Source: JBHYDC01 sp051861205 | GTDB lineage: Bacteria > Pseudomonadota > Alphaproteobacteria > Rhizobiales > Pleomorphomonadaceae | Direction: 5' to 3' | Assembly (NCBI GenBank): GCA_051861205.1 | Contig: JBHYDC010000025.1 | Location: 1-59,035 of the forward strand | DNA: 59,035 nucleotides | In this document: piece by piece, positions 25,134 through 34,436 of the stretch | How positions within the stretch are numbered: the stretch's first letter is position 1 | Layout: the number at the start of each line of letters is the position of its first letter | Made by a program: the position numbers and the translations under genes | The notes under the pieces: model-generated | Database searches by the model: none | The model's input: only the letters and a program-made list of their open reading frames with translations | What the model was told of the DNA's origin: nothing

Positions 25134-26005
25134 AGGGCTTTCCCGTCGTTCAGCCGTTCACCTGCGATGAAGATCTTCGCCTTGTCCGCCGCAGCGACCG
25201 AGGCGGCGCGATCGACGATCATCACCCGGCCGGCTTCGATGGCGATGCCCGCCAGCCCGGCCGCCACCGCAGCCTCGACCGTGCGAGGTCCGATTGTGGG
25301 CATGTCGACGCGCAGGTCCTGCTGGGGCTTGGCCGCTTTGACCAGAACGCCTTGGCGGCCGCTGGCCTTGATGCGGCCGCGACGGCGCAAATCGCCAAAG
25401 CGCGCGATCAGCTCATCCGTGCCCTCAATGCCTTCGACGCCGACGACTCGGCCGCCGATGGCGACAACGGCCTGGCCGATATCAAGCGAGCCGAGAAGCC
25501 GGGCCGCCTCAAAACCGCGCTCCATATCCAGCCGCGCCTCGGCGTCAGGCTTCACGCGGCCAAGCACGCCGTGATCGCCCACGAGTTCCGGCGCGACTTC
25601 ATGGGCGCCGATGACGCGATAACTGCGGTCCTCGAAGAAGCGCACGACATTGCGCAGAACGGTGTCGTCGCCGCCCACCATCAGGGATAGGATTTTCGGC
25701 AGGCTGAGCACAGCGCCGAGATCGACCCGGATCGCTGTGAAATCCGGGCGGCTAACGGAGCCTGCGATGACGACATCGCTGACTTTTTCACGAACGAGAA
25801 GATCGAACAGACGGCCTATTTCGCCCCAGCGAACCCAGTGATGCGGGAAGGCCTCGACGGCGCGATCCGCCTCGCCGACGATGGCGAAGATGCACACGGG
25901 GCGCCCGGCCGCCTGCACATCCGCCGCGACGGTGAGCGGCACGGCGCCGCCGCCGGCAACGATGCCCAGGGTTGGGCGGGAAGGGTCAGCCGGCGAAATC
26001 GCCAT
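25130..26005 (-). CDS. lpxI: UDP-2,3-diacylglucosamine hydrolase LpxI (DUF1009)
   Basis: Cleaves UDP-2,3-diacylglucosamine to lipid X and UMP in lipid A synthesis, replacing LpxH of gammaproteobacteria. The 291-residue protein shows the family features LGIVAGGGAVPLTVAADVQ at the N-terminus, VIAGSVSRPDF, FFEDRSYRVIGAHEVAPEL, and the C-terminal block with GPRTVEAAVAAGLAGIAIEAG and VDMPTIGPRT. The adjacent lpxA and lpxB, with one- and four-base overlaps respectively, fit its place between LpxA/LpxD products and LpxB. Confidence 0.93.
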   Translation of the reverse strand: MAISPADPSRPTLGIVAGGGAVPLTVAADVQAAGRPVCIFAIVGEADRAVEAFPHHWVRWGEIGRLFDLLVREKVSDVVIAGSVSRPDFTAIRVDLGAVLSLPKILSLMVGGDDTVLRNVVRFFEDRSYRVIGAHEVAPELVGDHGVLGRVKPDAEARLDMERGFEAARLLGSLDIGQAVVAIGGRVVGVEGIEGTDELIARFGDLRRRGRIKASGRQGVLVKAAKPQQDLRVDMPTIGPRTVEAAVAAGLAGIAIEAGRVMIVDRAASVAAADKAKIFIAGERLNDGKAL

Positions 26006-26808
26006 CAGGCCTCGCTGTCACGTCCACGCGGGGTGCAGATTGCGCGGTCGCCTCCGGCACGAATGAAGGCGACCATCTTATCAACCAGCGGCGTGCCTCC
26101 GAAGGCATCCGCAACATGATCCACGCGGCGCGACAGCGGCTCATCGCCCTCGAATAGAAGCTTGTAGGCGTTGCGCAGGGCGTGAACGTCCTCGCGGGCA
26201 TAGCTGCTGCGGCGCAGCCCGACGAGATTGAGCCCGCCAAGTTGCGCGCGATTGCCGATCACCGTGCCGAACGGGATCACGTCGTTTTCGACGCCGGACA
26301 TACCGCCAACAAAGGCATTCTCGCCGATGCGAACCCATTGGTGCACGGCGGAAAGGCCGCCCAAAATGGCATTATCCGCGATCTGAACATGACCGCCGAG
26401 GGTGCAGTTGTTCACGAGAATGACGTTGTTGCCGACGATGCAATCATGCGCGACATGGGCGCCAACCATGATAAGGCAGCGATCGCCCACCTTGGTCAGC
26501 ATGCCGCCGCCCTCGGTTCCGGTGTTCAGGGTCGCGTTTTCGCGGATCACAGTGTCCGCTCCGATCTCAAGGCGGCTCGGTTCGCCGCGATACTTCAGGT
26601 CTTGTGGCTGGTGACCGAGGCTGGCGAAGGGGAAAACCTTCGTGCGATCCCCCACCGTGGTGCGGCCGGTCACGACGACGTGGCTATGAAGAACGACTCC
26701 GTCACCAAGCGAGACGTCCTCTCCAACGACGCAGAAAGGCCCGATGGTGACACCGGCGCCGAGGCTGGCACCCGGCGCCACAACCGCAGTCGGATGAATG
26801 GTCGACAT
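26005..26808 (-). CDS. lpxA: UDP-N-acetylglucosamine acyltransferase
   Basis: First enzyme of lipid A synthesis: transfers a 3-hydroxyacyl chain from acyl-ACP to UDP-GlcNAc. The 267-residue protein is a left-handed parallel beta-helix built of hexapeptide repeats (IHPTAVVAPGASLGAGVTIG onward). The catalytic histidine lies in VGAHVAHDCIVGNN, and GHQPQDLKYRGEPSRLEIG is a family landmark. A helical C-terminus follows LGGLNLVGLRR. The ATG at 26808 was chosen because AGGAGAG lies just upstream; an earlier in-frame ATG would add 12 residues without family support. Its stop overlaps the lpxI start by one base. Confidence 0.95.
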   Translation of the reverse strand: MSTIHPTAVVAPGASLGAGVTIGPFCVVGEDVSLGDGVVLHSHVVVTGRTTVGDRTKVFPFASLGHQPQDLKYRGEPSRLEIGADTVIRENATLNTGTEGGGMLTKVGDRCLIMVGAHVAHDCIVGNNVILVNNCTLGGHVQIADNAILGGLSAVHQWVRIGENAFVGGMSGVENDVIPFGTVIGNRAQLGGLNLVGLRRSSYAREDVHALRNAYKLLFEGDEPLSRRVDHVADAFGGTPLVDKMVAFIRAGGDRAICTPRGRDSEA

Positions 26809-26908
26809 GTCTCTCCTGACGAGCGGCTCGATCCTGGGCATCATAGGAATCGCGTTTAGCTCTCATTCTGCAACCCGAACTCACCGGCTTGGCAGCCGGT
26901 GCTTCAAA

Positions 26909-27400
26909 TCAGTCGACGAGCATCGCGCTCAATTCGGCTTCGGCAACCTTGGCCCCGGCAACCTTGGCTTCAGCTGCGAACCACCACATGCTCCCGCGCT
27001 GCTTGATCTTGCGCACATGGTACTCCAACACGTCTCCCGGCCCGACCGGCTTGCGGAACTTCACCTTATCGATCGTCATGAAGTAAACGATCTTAGGCTT
27101 GTTCGTGCCGCGCGAAGCAACGCAGATGGCGCCCGCCGTTTGCGCCATACCCTCGATCATGAGAACGCCGGGCATGACGGGTTGCTGCGGAAAGTGCCCT
27201 TGGAATTGCGGCTCGTTGATGGTCACGTTCTTGATGCCAACGGCGGAGCGGTCTCCGTCAACGTCGATGATCTTGTCGATCAGAAGAAACGGATATCTGT
27301 GCGGCAGGAGTTCAAGCAGACGCATGATGTCCACAACGGTGAATTCCGTTTTGGCAACGCTGCTGTTATCTTGGCTGCCATTGTCGTCCCGATCGCTCAC
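26909..27400 (-). CDS. fabZ: 3-hydroxyacyl-[ACP] dehydratase
   Basis: Hot-dog-fold dehydratase of 163 residues in fatty acid elongation; its substrate pool is shared with LpxA and LpxD. Active-site landmarks are LLPHRYPFLLIDKI, GHFPQQPVMPGVLMIEGMAQTAG (His of HFP and catalytic Glu), and VKFRKPVGPGD. The GTG at 27400 was chosen because it overlaps the lpxD stop in a GTGA arrangement and has GGGGGAA upstream. The same frame remains open far upstream but that part overlaps lpxD and has no homology. Hence translational coupling to lpxD is likely. Confidence 0.94.
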   Translation of the reverse strand: MSDRDDNGSQDNSSVAKTEFTVVDIMRLLELLPHRYPFLLIDKIIDVDGDRSAVGIKNVTINEPQFQGHFPQQPVMPGVLMIEGMAQTAGAICVASRGTNKPKIVYFMTIDKVKFRKPVGPGDVLEYHVRKIKQRGSMWWFAAEAKVAGAKVAEAELSAMLVD

Positions 27401-28461
27401 GATCCGTGTTCCCCCGTCGCTGAGGTGTTGGCTGCGGTCTTCACCAGTTTTTTGATGGCGGACTGCTCGCGCGTCCAATCCCGGATCGGCATCGCGGGGA
27501 TGCCAAGCCAGCGCTCGCCGGCTGGAACATCGTCCTTCACGAGGCTGCCGCCGGAAATCTGTGCGCCGTTGCCCACCTTGATATGCCCGTTGAGGCCGGC
27601 CTGCCCGCCAATCGCGACGTAATCGCCAAGCACAGCCGAGCCGGCAATCCCAACCTGCGAAACCAGGATGCAATGGCGGCCGACGACGACGTTGTGGCCG
27701 ATCTGAACGCCGTTATCGATCTTGGTGCCCTCGCCGATGATCGTGTCGCGATTCGAACCGCGATCGATCATGGTGTTGGCGCCGATTTCGACGTCGTCCT
27801 GAATGACCACACGGCCGATCTGCGGCACCTTGAGATGGCCGCCTGCGCCCATCGCAAAGCCGAAGCCGTCCTGCCCGATGCGAGCGCCGGCATGGATCGT
27901 CACGCGGTTGCCGACGAGCGCAAAGGTCACCGAGGCGTTGGCGCCGACGTAGCCGTCCCGGCCGAAGCGGACGCCCTGCCCGATCACGGCGCCGGCGGAA
28001 ATCACAGTGCCACGGCCGATTTCCGCGTCGGCACCGATGACCGCGCCGGGTTCGACGGTGACGTCGGCCTCAAGTTTTGCGGAGGGGTGAACATGCGCGG
28101 CCGGGGAGATGCCCGTCTGTCCGTATGGGCCTTCAAGGCGGAATGCCTGGGGAAACAGCGCCTGCATGACGAGGGCAACCGCCCGGTAGGGCTGATCCGA
28201 CGTGATGACCGCCGTTCCCGCCGGGGCGGAGGCTGCATGCCGTTCGGCCGTGATGCAAGCGGCGGCCGTGGTTGCCTTGAACTGGACGAGGTAGCGAGGA
28301 TTATCGAAGAAGGTGAGGTCGCGCGGACCGGCCTGATCGAGCGGAGACACGCGATCGATGCTAACCGAGGGATCGCCCGTCGCCACTTTGCCGCGCACGA
28401 GCGCCGCGATTTCGGCAAGGGAAAGCGGGCGTGTCGGCCGGAAGAATACCGGATCAGTCAT
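27397..28461 (-). CDS. lpxD: UDP-3-O-(3-hydroxyacyl)glucosamine N-acyltransferase
   Basis: Third acyl step of lipid A synthesis, 354 residues. An N-terminal uridine-binding domain (PLSLAEIAALVRG, DLTFFDNPRYLVQF) precedes a left-handed beta-helix of hexapeptide repeats (PSAKLEADVTVEPGAVIG to GGHIKVGNGA region). The catalytic histidine is in KIDNGVQIGHNVVVGRH. The C-terminal helix (REQSAIKKLVKTA) is as in other LpxD trimers. It is 129 bases downstream of bamA, with a strong hairpin in between. Confidence 0.95.
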   Translation of the reverse strand: MTDPVFFRPTRPLSLAEIAALVRGKVATGDPSVSIDRVSPLDQAGPRDLTFFDNPRYLVQFKATTAAACITAERHAASAPAGTAVITSDQPYRAVALVMQALFPQAFRLEGPYGQTGISPAAHVHPSAKLEADVTVEPGAVIGADAEIGRGTVISAGAVIGQGVRFGRDGYVGANASVTFALVGNRVTIHAGARIGQDGFGFAMGAGGHLKVPQIGRVVIQDDVEIGANTMIDRGSNRDTIIGEGTKIDNGVQIGHNVVVGRHCILVSQVGIAGSAVLGDYVAIGGQAGLNGHIKVGNGAQISGGSLVKDDVPAGERWLGIPAMPIRDWTREQSAIKKLVKTAANTSATGEHGS

Positions 28462-28538
28462 TACAGGGGGTTCCGGAAAGCCATGGGCGTTTTCTGCTGG
28501 AAAGACATCGCCGAGGTGGGCCGCTTCTCAAACGAGTA

Positions 28539-28562
28539 GGCCGTCGCTGTTAGGCGACGGCC
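28539..28562 (-). other. Stable hairpin between bamA and lpxD
   Basis: GGCCGTCGC and GCGACGGCC pair perfectly around a 6-base loop. On the minus-strand transcript no T-run follows, so it is unlikely to be a full terminator. It may protect or process the bamA mRNA end or lower lpxD readthrough. Confidence 0.6.
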
Positions 28563-28590
28563 GAGATCGACCTCATACGGTGCGTGACAC

Positions 28591-30948
28591 TTAGAACTTG
28601 GTGCCACCGGAGAAGCGGAACACCTGGGTGTCGTCCGCATCGTCCTTGGAAACCGGAAGCGCGAAGTCGGCGCGAAGCAGACCAAACGGCGACTGCCAGA
28701 GGAGGCCAACGCCAACCGAAGCACGCAGGGTCGGATCATTGGATTCGAGTGAAGTACCGGTAGTTCCGGCAAAAGTGTCTTTATCCACGTCCCAGACCGT
28801 ACCGGCGTCCGCGAACAGCGAGCCGTAGAACCCGAATTCCTGGGGGATCACGGGCATTGGGAACACGGTTTCAACGGTACCAGCGACGTAGAACTGACCA
28901 CCGAGCAGATAACCGGTGTTGCTGTCGCGCGGACCGATACCTTCGGATGCGAAGCCGCGAATGGTTTCGCCGCCAAGTCGGAAGTGGTCAAGGAACCGGA
29001 GATCGTCGCTGACGCCCATGACATGGCCAGCCTTGACCCCGACGCGTCCGACAACGCCCCAATCTTCCATCAGCTCGCGATAATAGTCGGCCTTAACCGT
29101 GGTCTTAAGGAAGCTCACGTCGCCGCCGACACCGGCGAATTCCTGGTTGAACTGCGCGAAGATGCCTTCACGCGGGAACAGCTTGTTGTCGATCGTATCG
29201 TAAGTCAGCGAGTAGCCGATGGACGAGACAATGGATGTTTCGTCGGTGACCAGCCGGGCAGTTTCGATGGAATCCTTTATGCCGGAAATTTCCTGCTGAT
29301 AGATGTTGTACCGCAGTCCCAGGGTCACGTTGTCCATGACCGGAATGCCGAAGCGGACCGCGCCGCCCGTCAGCTGCTCGTCATAGGGATGAATGACGCC
29401 GGATCCTTCATTGAAGGTGCGGCGGTAAGCGTCGAAGCCACCGGAAAGACGGCGATCGAAGAGGTAGGGCTCGGTGAACGACAGCTCATAGGTCGCAGCG
29501 CCACCGTCCCCATCCGTCGAAATTCCACGGCCGATCGCGGCGCGCACGAACTGACCGCGACCGAGGAAGTTCTTTTCGGAGATCGAGAGTTCGGCGATGA
29601 AACCATCGGCGGTTGAGTAGCCGGCACCCACGGAAATCTCACCCGTCGGCTGGTCTTCCACCTGAACGTTCACGATCACGCGGTCGGGGGCGGAGCCCTG
29701 CTCGGAGAATACGCGGACCGCTTTGAAGTAGCCGAGGTTGCGCAAGCGGCGCTCAGCCTTCTCGATCAAGACTTGGTTATACGCGTCGCCCTCGCCTACA
29801 TCGAACTCGCGGCGGATAACGTAGTCGCGCGTCCGGGTGTTGCCAATGACGTTGATACGCTCGATGTAGGCGCGAGCGCCTTCGTCGATGAAATAGGTGA
29901 TTGCGATCTTGCGATTTTCGTAGTCGCGATCACCGCGCGGACGGACTTGAACGAAGGCGTAACCTTTTTCGGCCACGGCGACGGTGATGTCTTCAAGCGA
30001 CTTTTGGACTTCCTTGGCGCTGTAAACGTCACCCGCGCGGGTAGACGTAGCGGCCAGAAGGTCCTTGGTGTTGACCTCGGTCAGCGTCGATTCGACGTTG
30101 ATGTCACCGTAAATATACTGCTCGCCCTCTTCCACCGTGAAGGTGATGAAGAAGCCGTTCTGCTCGCGGTCGAAATCCGCCACAGCCGAGATGACGCGGA
30201 AGTCCGCATAGCCATGATTGTAGTAGAACTGGCGAAGCGCTTCCTGATCGGCGTTCAGACGGTCGGGATCATAGTTGTCCGACGACTTCAGCCACCCCAG
30301 AATGCCCGACTCTTTCGTGGCAATCACGTCACTGAGGCGGTAGTCGGAATAGGCTTTGTTGCCGATGAAGTTGATCTGATTGACCTCGGTGCGCGGGCCT
30401 TCGTCGATCTGAAAGACGAGGTCGACGCGATTCTGACCGAGATCGATGATCTTCGGCTCGACGGTCGCATTGTAGCGCCCTGTCCGCCGATAAAGTTCCT
30501 GGATGCGCTGCGTATCGGACTGAACCTTCGCCTGGGTGAGCACGGAGCGCGACTGAAGCTCGATCGTGGCGCCCAAAATCTCGTCGGACTGCTTGTCGTT
30601 GCCCTCGAAGGCGACGCGGGCGATGACCGGATTTTCCGTCACCCGGACAACCAAGGCACCACCCTGACGCGAAATCTGCACGTCGGCGAAAAGGCCGGTT
30701 CCGAACAGCGATTTGATCGATTCGTCGATGTCGGCCGCGGAGAATTGCTGGCCCGGCTTGATGGTGATGTAGGATGTGACCGTTTCAGGTTCGACGCGCG
30801 TATTGCCAACAACCTGAATGCTTCGGACGACGTCGGCATGTGCCACCGAGGCACCGAAACCGGGAACGCCGCTGACCACCACCGGCATCGCAGCAAAAAG
30901 CGCGACGGACAGGGCGGCGACCTTCAACCATTCTTTCATCGAGGGCAT
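28591..30948 (-). CDS. bamA: Outer-membrane protein assembly factor BamA
   Basis: Omp85-family barrel that inserts outer-membrane proteins, about 785 residues. A signal peptide (core LKVAALSVALFAAMPVVV, cleavage near AHAD) precedes five POTRA domains (about 40-420, the first starting VRSIQVVGNTRVE). A C-terminal 16-strand barrel follows, ending in phenylalanine (VFRFSGGTKF), the usual BAM signal. The lid-lock region contains the conserved VRGF-like motif as IRGFASEGIGPRD. ATG 30948 was chosen; TTG 30954 and ATG 30939 are also possible. A candidate promoter lies at 31021-31048, suggesting bamA can start its own transcript in addition to readthrough from rseP. Confidence 0.96.
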   Translation of the reverse strand: MPSMKEWLKVAALSVALFAAMPVVVSGVPGFGASVAHADVVRSIQVVGNTRVEPETVTSYITIKPGQQFSAADIDESIKSLFGTGLFADVQISRQGGALVVRVTENPVIARVAFEGNDKQSDEILGATIELQSRSVLTQAKVQSDTQRIQELYRRTGRYNATVEPKIIDLGQNRVDLVFQIDEGPRTEVNQINFIGNKAYSDYRLSDVIATKESGILGWLKSSDNYDPDRLNADQEALRQFYYNHGYADFRVISAVADFDREQNGFFITFTVEEGEQYIYGDINVESTLTEVNTKDLLAATSTRAGDVYSAKEVQKSLEDITVAVAEKGYAFVQVRPRGDRDYENRKIAITYFIDEGARAYIERINVIGNTRTRDYVIRREFDVGEGDAYNQVLIEKAERRLRNLGYFKAVRVFSEQGSAPDRVIVNVQVEDQPTGEISVGAGYSTADGFIAELSISEKNFLGRGQFVRAAIGRGISTDGDGGAATYELSFTEPYLFDRRLSGGFDAYRRTFNEGSGVIHPYDEQLTGGAVRFGIPVMDNVTLGLRYNIYQQEISGIKDSIETARLVTDETSIVSSIGYSLTYDTIDNKLFPREGIFAQFNQEFAGVGGDVSFLKTTVKADYYRELMEDWGVVGRVGVKAGHVMGVSDDLRFLDHFRLGGETIRGFASEGIGPRDSNTGYLLGGQFYVAGTVETVFPMPVIPQEFGFYGSLFADAGTVWDVDKDTFAGTTGTSLESNDPTLRASVGVGLLWQSPFGLLRADFALPVSKDDADDTQVFRFSGGTKF

Positions 30949-31020
30949 TTGCAACTGAACCTGTTTATCTCTGCCTGTCCACCGCCGAAAATCACCTCCG
31001 AAGAGATTCCCGACGAACGT

Positions 31021-31048
31021 TTTGTACAGTGTTTGATAGACCTTGCAA
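31021..31048 (-). promoter_or_regulatory. Candidate promoter upstream of bamA
   Basis: On the minus strand TTGCAA (-35 like), a 16-base spacer, and TACAAA (-10 like), about 75 bases upstream of the bamA start. Match to consensus is moderate. Confidence 0.35.
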
Positions 31049-31112
31049 GCATCCTGGCATCTGCAACGAGGCTTTTCCGTGCAGAGAGTGTCCCCATGGC
31101 CATGGTTGCTCC

Positions 31113-32225
31113 TCAGCCTGTGGCGATCCTGACGATATCGTTGAAGGTACCAAGAACCATGAGCATCAACACAATCGCAAAGCCAACCCTGAACCCGTAA
31201 TCCTGCGCCTTGTCCGAAAGCGGGCGACCCCGGATCGCCTCGATCGCGTAGTAGACGAGGTGCCCCCCATCCAACAGCGGAACCGGAAACAGATTCAGCA
31301 AACCAATCGAGATTGATAGAACCGCAGCAAGGTTAACAAGGGGTATCACGCCGAGAGACGCGGCCTCGCCGGACATTTTGGCGATGCCAATAGGTCCGCC
31401 GATCTGATCAGCAGACGCGCGGCCCAGAAAGACGTGGCCGATATACTCGATCGTTGAAGTAATGATGTACCATGTGTATTTGACCGCCTCGACAACAGCA
31501 CCGACGGGACTAAATGTCTTGATCGTAGGCTGCGAGTCGGTTCGACTAAGGCCAAGCTGCATGACCTTTTGGCGATTACCGAAGGGATCGGTCAGTTCAC
31601 CAAGCCGGGGCGTGACGGACAGCGTCAAACGCTGGCCGGACCGGTCGATAGCAATCGTTAACGTTTGACCGCCGCTGCCAAGAACAGCGCGTTGAACGTC
31701 GTTGAATGTCTCCACGGCGTTTCCGTCAATGGTGAGAATTCGGTCGCCAACCACAAAACCCGCTTCGGCGGCCGGTGTGCCGGCGACGACGCCGTCGACC
31801 ACGGGGTCGGTGACCGGTTTACCGAGGGTTGCGAACAGACCTGCGCAAATGACAATACCCAGAAGGAAACTCGCGATCGGCCCTGCTGCCACGATGGCCG
31901 CCCGCCGGCCGACGCTCTGGCCCTGAAACGAACCCGGCTTTGGAGCTGCCGAGCGATCAGGGGTGCTAGCCGGGTTCATGTCGTCGATGAATTTGACGTA
32001 GCCGCCAAGGGGTATGGCGGAGAGCTTCCAGCGGGTTCCGTGCTTGTCGGTTCGGCCGAAGAGTTCAGGGCCGAACCCGACCGAAAACGAGCTCACTGCC
32101 ACACCACACCAGCGCGCGACGAGGAAATGACCAAGCTCGTGAAAGAAGACCACGACGGTCAAAACCGCGAGGAATGCGGGAATGGTGAGAAGGAGGGAGC
32201 CGGATAGCCCGGGCAGAAAATCCAT
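31113..32225 (-). CDS. rseP: Site-2 intramembrane zinc metalloprotease RseP
   Basis: Inner-membrane protease of 370 residues that cuts anti-sigma factors within the membrane and clears signal peptides. The HExxH zinc motif is at residues 29-33 (HELGH). One PDZ domain (about 120-210) has GTPAAEAGFVVGDRILTIDG. The last membrane region holds LLNLFPVPLLDGGHLVYY with the third zinc-ligand aspartate. The ATG at 32225 gives the family start MDFLPGLSGSLL; the open frame continues upstream without homology. It sits between dxr and bamA, the standard order in this lineage. Confidence 0.95.
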   Translation of the reverse strand: MDFLPGLSGSLLLTIPAFLAVLTVVVFFHELGHFLVARWCGVAVSSFSVGFGPELFGRTDKHGTRWKLSAIPLGGYVKFIDDMNPASTPDRSAAPKPGSFQGQSVGRRAAIVAAGPIASFLLGIVICAGLFATLGKPVTDPVVDGVVAGTPAAEAGFVVGDRILTIDGNAVETFNDVQRAVLGSGGQTLTIAIDRSGQRLTLSVTPRLGELTDPFGNRQKVMQLGLSRTDSQPTIKTFSPVGAVVEAVKYTWYIITSTIEYIGHVFLGRASADQIGGPIGIAKMSGEAASLGVIPLVNLAAVLSISIGLLNLFPVPLLDGGHLVYYAIEAIRGRPLSDKAQDYGFRVGFAIVLMLMVLGTFNDIVRIATG

Positions 32226-32363
32226 CGTGGTTTCCAGGTTCGAGCGTGGCGCGGGGTTTGAACTGGGTCTACAGCAAGTTTTTAGATAAGGCGCGCGCAT
32301 TCTGATTGAAACCCGGCCGGAACTTGCGATCGGCCGGAAGGTTCGTTCGACGCCGGTTTCGGA

Positions 32364-33569
32364 TTAGGCCAGAGCTTCCAGCGCCAGCCGCCGCGCCGCC
32401 GCGTCCAATGCAGTCGCGTCCGACAAGGACCTGGGATCAGCCATGATTCCCCTGGCATCGGCGGCCGATAGGGTTTTTTCGACGAGCGCGGCAATGTGGA
32501 GATAGCTGATCTTCCCGTCCAGGAAGGCGTCCACCGCCACCTCATTGGCGGCGTTCAGTACGCAAGGGGCGCCCGCGCCCCGGCGCATCGCGGCTTCGGC
32601 GAGCGCCAGACAGGGAAAGCGTGCGCGGTCGGGTGCCTCGAAGGTCAGCGAGCCCAGCGCGGCAAGGTCGAGCGGATTCACAGGAGCGGGGCGTCGCTCG
32701 GGCCAGGCGAGGCAATAGGCGATGGGGGTTCGCATGTCGGCGCTGCCAAGCTCGGCCAGAAGCGAGCCATCGGTGTAACGCACCAATCCGTGAACGGCCG
32801 ATTGGGGGTGAACGAGGACGGATAGCTTGTCGGGCGCAATCGCAAAGAGATGATGCGCTTCAACGAGTTCGAGCCCTTTGTTCATCAAGGTTGAGCTATC
32901 GATCGTGACCTTTCGCCCCATCGACCAATTCGGGTGCTTCAGCGCCATCGCCGGGGTTATGGCGGCCATATCCGCGCGCGACATTGTGCGGAACGGACCG
33001 CCGGATGCCGTGAGGATGATTTCGGCCACGTCGCGGCGATTATCGGCCTCCAGCACCTGGAAGATGGCGTTGTGCTCGCTGTCGACGGGCAGGATGCGAA
33101 CGCCGAGCCGGTCTGCCTCAGCCATGAAGAAATTGCCGGCGCAGACCAGCGTTTCCTTATTCGCCAGCGCCACGGTTCGCGTCGATGCCAAAGCGGCCAG
33201 CGACGGGGCTAGGCCCGCCGCACCGACGATGGCGGACAGAACCATGTCGGAGGGCCGGGTGGCGGCATCGCAAACGGCGGAGGCGCCCGCGGCGGCTTCG
33301 ATGCGGGTGCCGACCAGCCGGTCGCGCAACGCGCCATAACCAGTGGGATCGGCAAGCACGGCCATCTCGGCTTCGAATTCAATCGCAAGGTCTGCAAGCG
33401 CCGATGCGTTGGAGCCGGCCGTGAGTGCCACGATCCGGTAGCGCGCGCGATCGCGGCGCACCAAATCGAGCGTGCTCGAACCGATCGAGCCGGTCGCGCC
33501 CAGAATGGAGAGACGAAGGGGGGGCTGACTGGAACCGGTGTTAAGGGGGTCGACGTCATGGACAAGCAC
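32364..33569 (-). CDS. dxr: 1-deoxy-D-xylulose-5-phosphate reductoisomerase
   Basis: Second enzyme of the MEP isoprenoid pathway, making 2-C-methyl-D-erythritol 4-phosphate with NADPH; 401 residues. NADPH-binding motif LGATGSIGSSTLDLV is near residue 24. Catalytic elements are ALANKETLVCAG, PVDSEHNAIFQ, ASGGPFRT and MGRKVTIDSSTLMNKGLELVEA, followed by HPQSAVHGLVRYTDG. The GTG start at 33569 has GGGGGA at about 8 bases upstream. It follows cdsA by 15 bases and precedes rseP by 138, so it shares the uppS-cdsA-dxr unit that supplies isoprenoid and lipid carriers. Confidence 0.96.
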   Translation of the reverse strand: MLVHDVDPLNTGSSQPPLRLSILGATGSIGSSTLDLVRRDRARYRIVALTAGSNASALADLAIEFEAEMAVLADPTGYGALRDRLVGTRIEAAAGASAVCDAATRPSDMVLSAIVGAAGLAPSLAALASTRTVALANKETLVCAGNFFMAEADRLGVRILPVDSEHNAIFQVLEADNRRDVAEIILTASGGPFRTMSRADMAAITPAMALKHPNWSMGRKVTIDSSTLMNKGLELVEAHHLFAIAPDKLSVLVHPQSAVHGLVRYTDGSLLAELGSADMRTPIAYCLAWPERRPAPVNPLDLAALGSLTFEAPDRARFPCLALAEAAMRRGAGAPCVLNAANEVAVDAFLDGKISYLHIAALVEKTLSAADARGIMADPRSLSDATALDAAARRLALEALA

Positions 33570-33584
33570 GAATCCGATCCCCCG

Positions 33585-34436
33585 TCACCAGACCAAGAGA
33601 CCGGCGGAAGCATCGCGGCCGCCGCTATGAACGAGACCGATCGCAGCGGCGAGAACGAGGGCCGCCACGAGGCCATCCACCCGGTCCATGATCCCGCCAT
33701 GACCGGGAATGATGCGCCCGGAATCCTTCACGCCGAAGCGACGTTTCATGGCGGACTCCGCAAGGTCGCCCGCCTGCGAGGCGACGGAAAGAACGGCGGC
33801 GACGAGCCCCATCATCAATAACGCACCAAACCCATCGGCGATGGCAACGAGAATGCCGACCAACACCGCCGCGATCAGGCCGCCGAGAGCGCCCGACCAA
33901 GTTTTTCCCGGCGACACCGCCGGCCAAAGCTTGGGGCCGCCGAGCGAGCGGCCGGTGAAATAGGCGGCGCTGTCGGTTGCCCATACCACCACGAACACGA
34001 ATACGATGGCGTAAAAGCCTGTCGAGATTTCTCCAGGCGCGCCGTCACCGCGCAGGACCACGGCAGCGACGCCGGGAATACCGGCATAGAGAATGCCGAG
34101 GGCGAGCCAGCGCAGCTTGGCATCGATAACCGAACCAAGCGCGACGGCGGCCGCGACGGCCAAAAGGATGAGAACCGACGTCAACGGTTCGAAGCTTGCG
34201 CAAAGCACTGAAACGGCGACGAGAACGACCGCGGCCTTATCGGCGGCGCGGGTGGCGAAGGGGCCGGTCATCGCCGCCCATTCGTAGAGGATCAGGGCGC
34301 CGGCGGCGGCGGTCATTGCTGCGAAAACCGTGCCGCCGATGACGAGGCTAGCGACGGCGACGGCCATCATCACCACTGCGGATACGAGGCGCATCCTCAG
34401 GTCCGATCGCGGAGGAGCCGGCTCAGGGCTTGTCAT
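33585..34436 (-). CDS. cdsA: Phosphatidate cytidylyltransferase
   Basis: Makes CDP-diacylglycerol from CTP and phosphatidic acid for phospholipid synthesis; 283 residues with about seven to eight membrane segments. The C-terminal family signature runs SQAGDLAESAMKRRFGVKD, then SGRIIPGHGGIMDRVDG. The start ATG overlaps the uppS stop (ATGA). Third-from-last step before dxr in the conserved uppS-cdsA-dxr-rseP run. Confidence 0.95.
   Translation of the reverse strand: MTSPEPAPPRSDLRMRLVSAVVMMAVAVASLVIGGTVFAAMTAAAGALILYEWAAMTGPFATRAADKAAVVLVAVSVLCASFEPLTSVLILLAVAAAVALGSVIDAKLRWLALGILYAGIPGVAAVVLRGDGAPGEISTGFYAIVFVFVVVWATDSAAYFTGRSLGGPKLWPAVSPGKTWSGALGGLIAAVLVGILVAIADGFGALLMMGLVAAVLSVASQAGDLAESAMKRRFGVKDSGRIIPGHGGIMDRVDGLVAALVLAAAIGLVHSGGRDASAGLLVW

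Noticed and set aside
29773..31200. 475-codon plus-strand open frame opposite bamA
   Set aside because: It is the antisense shadow of bamA in high-GC DNA; the translation has no recognisable domain, and bamA on the other strand is certain.
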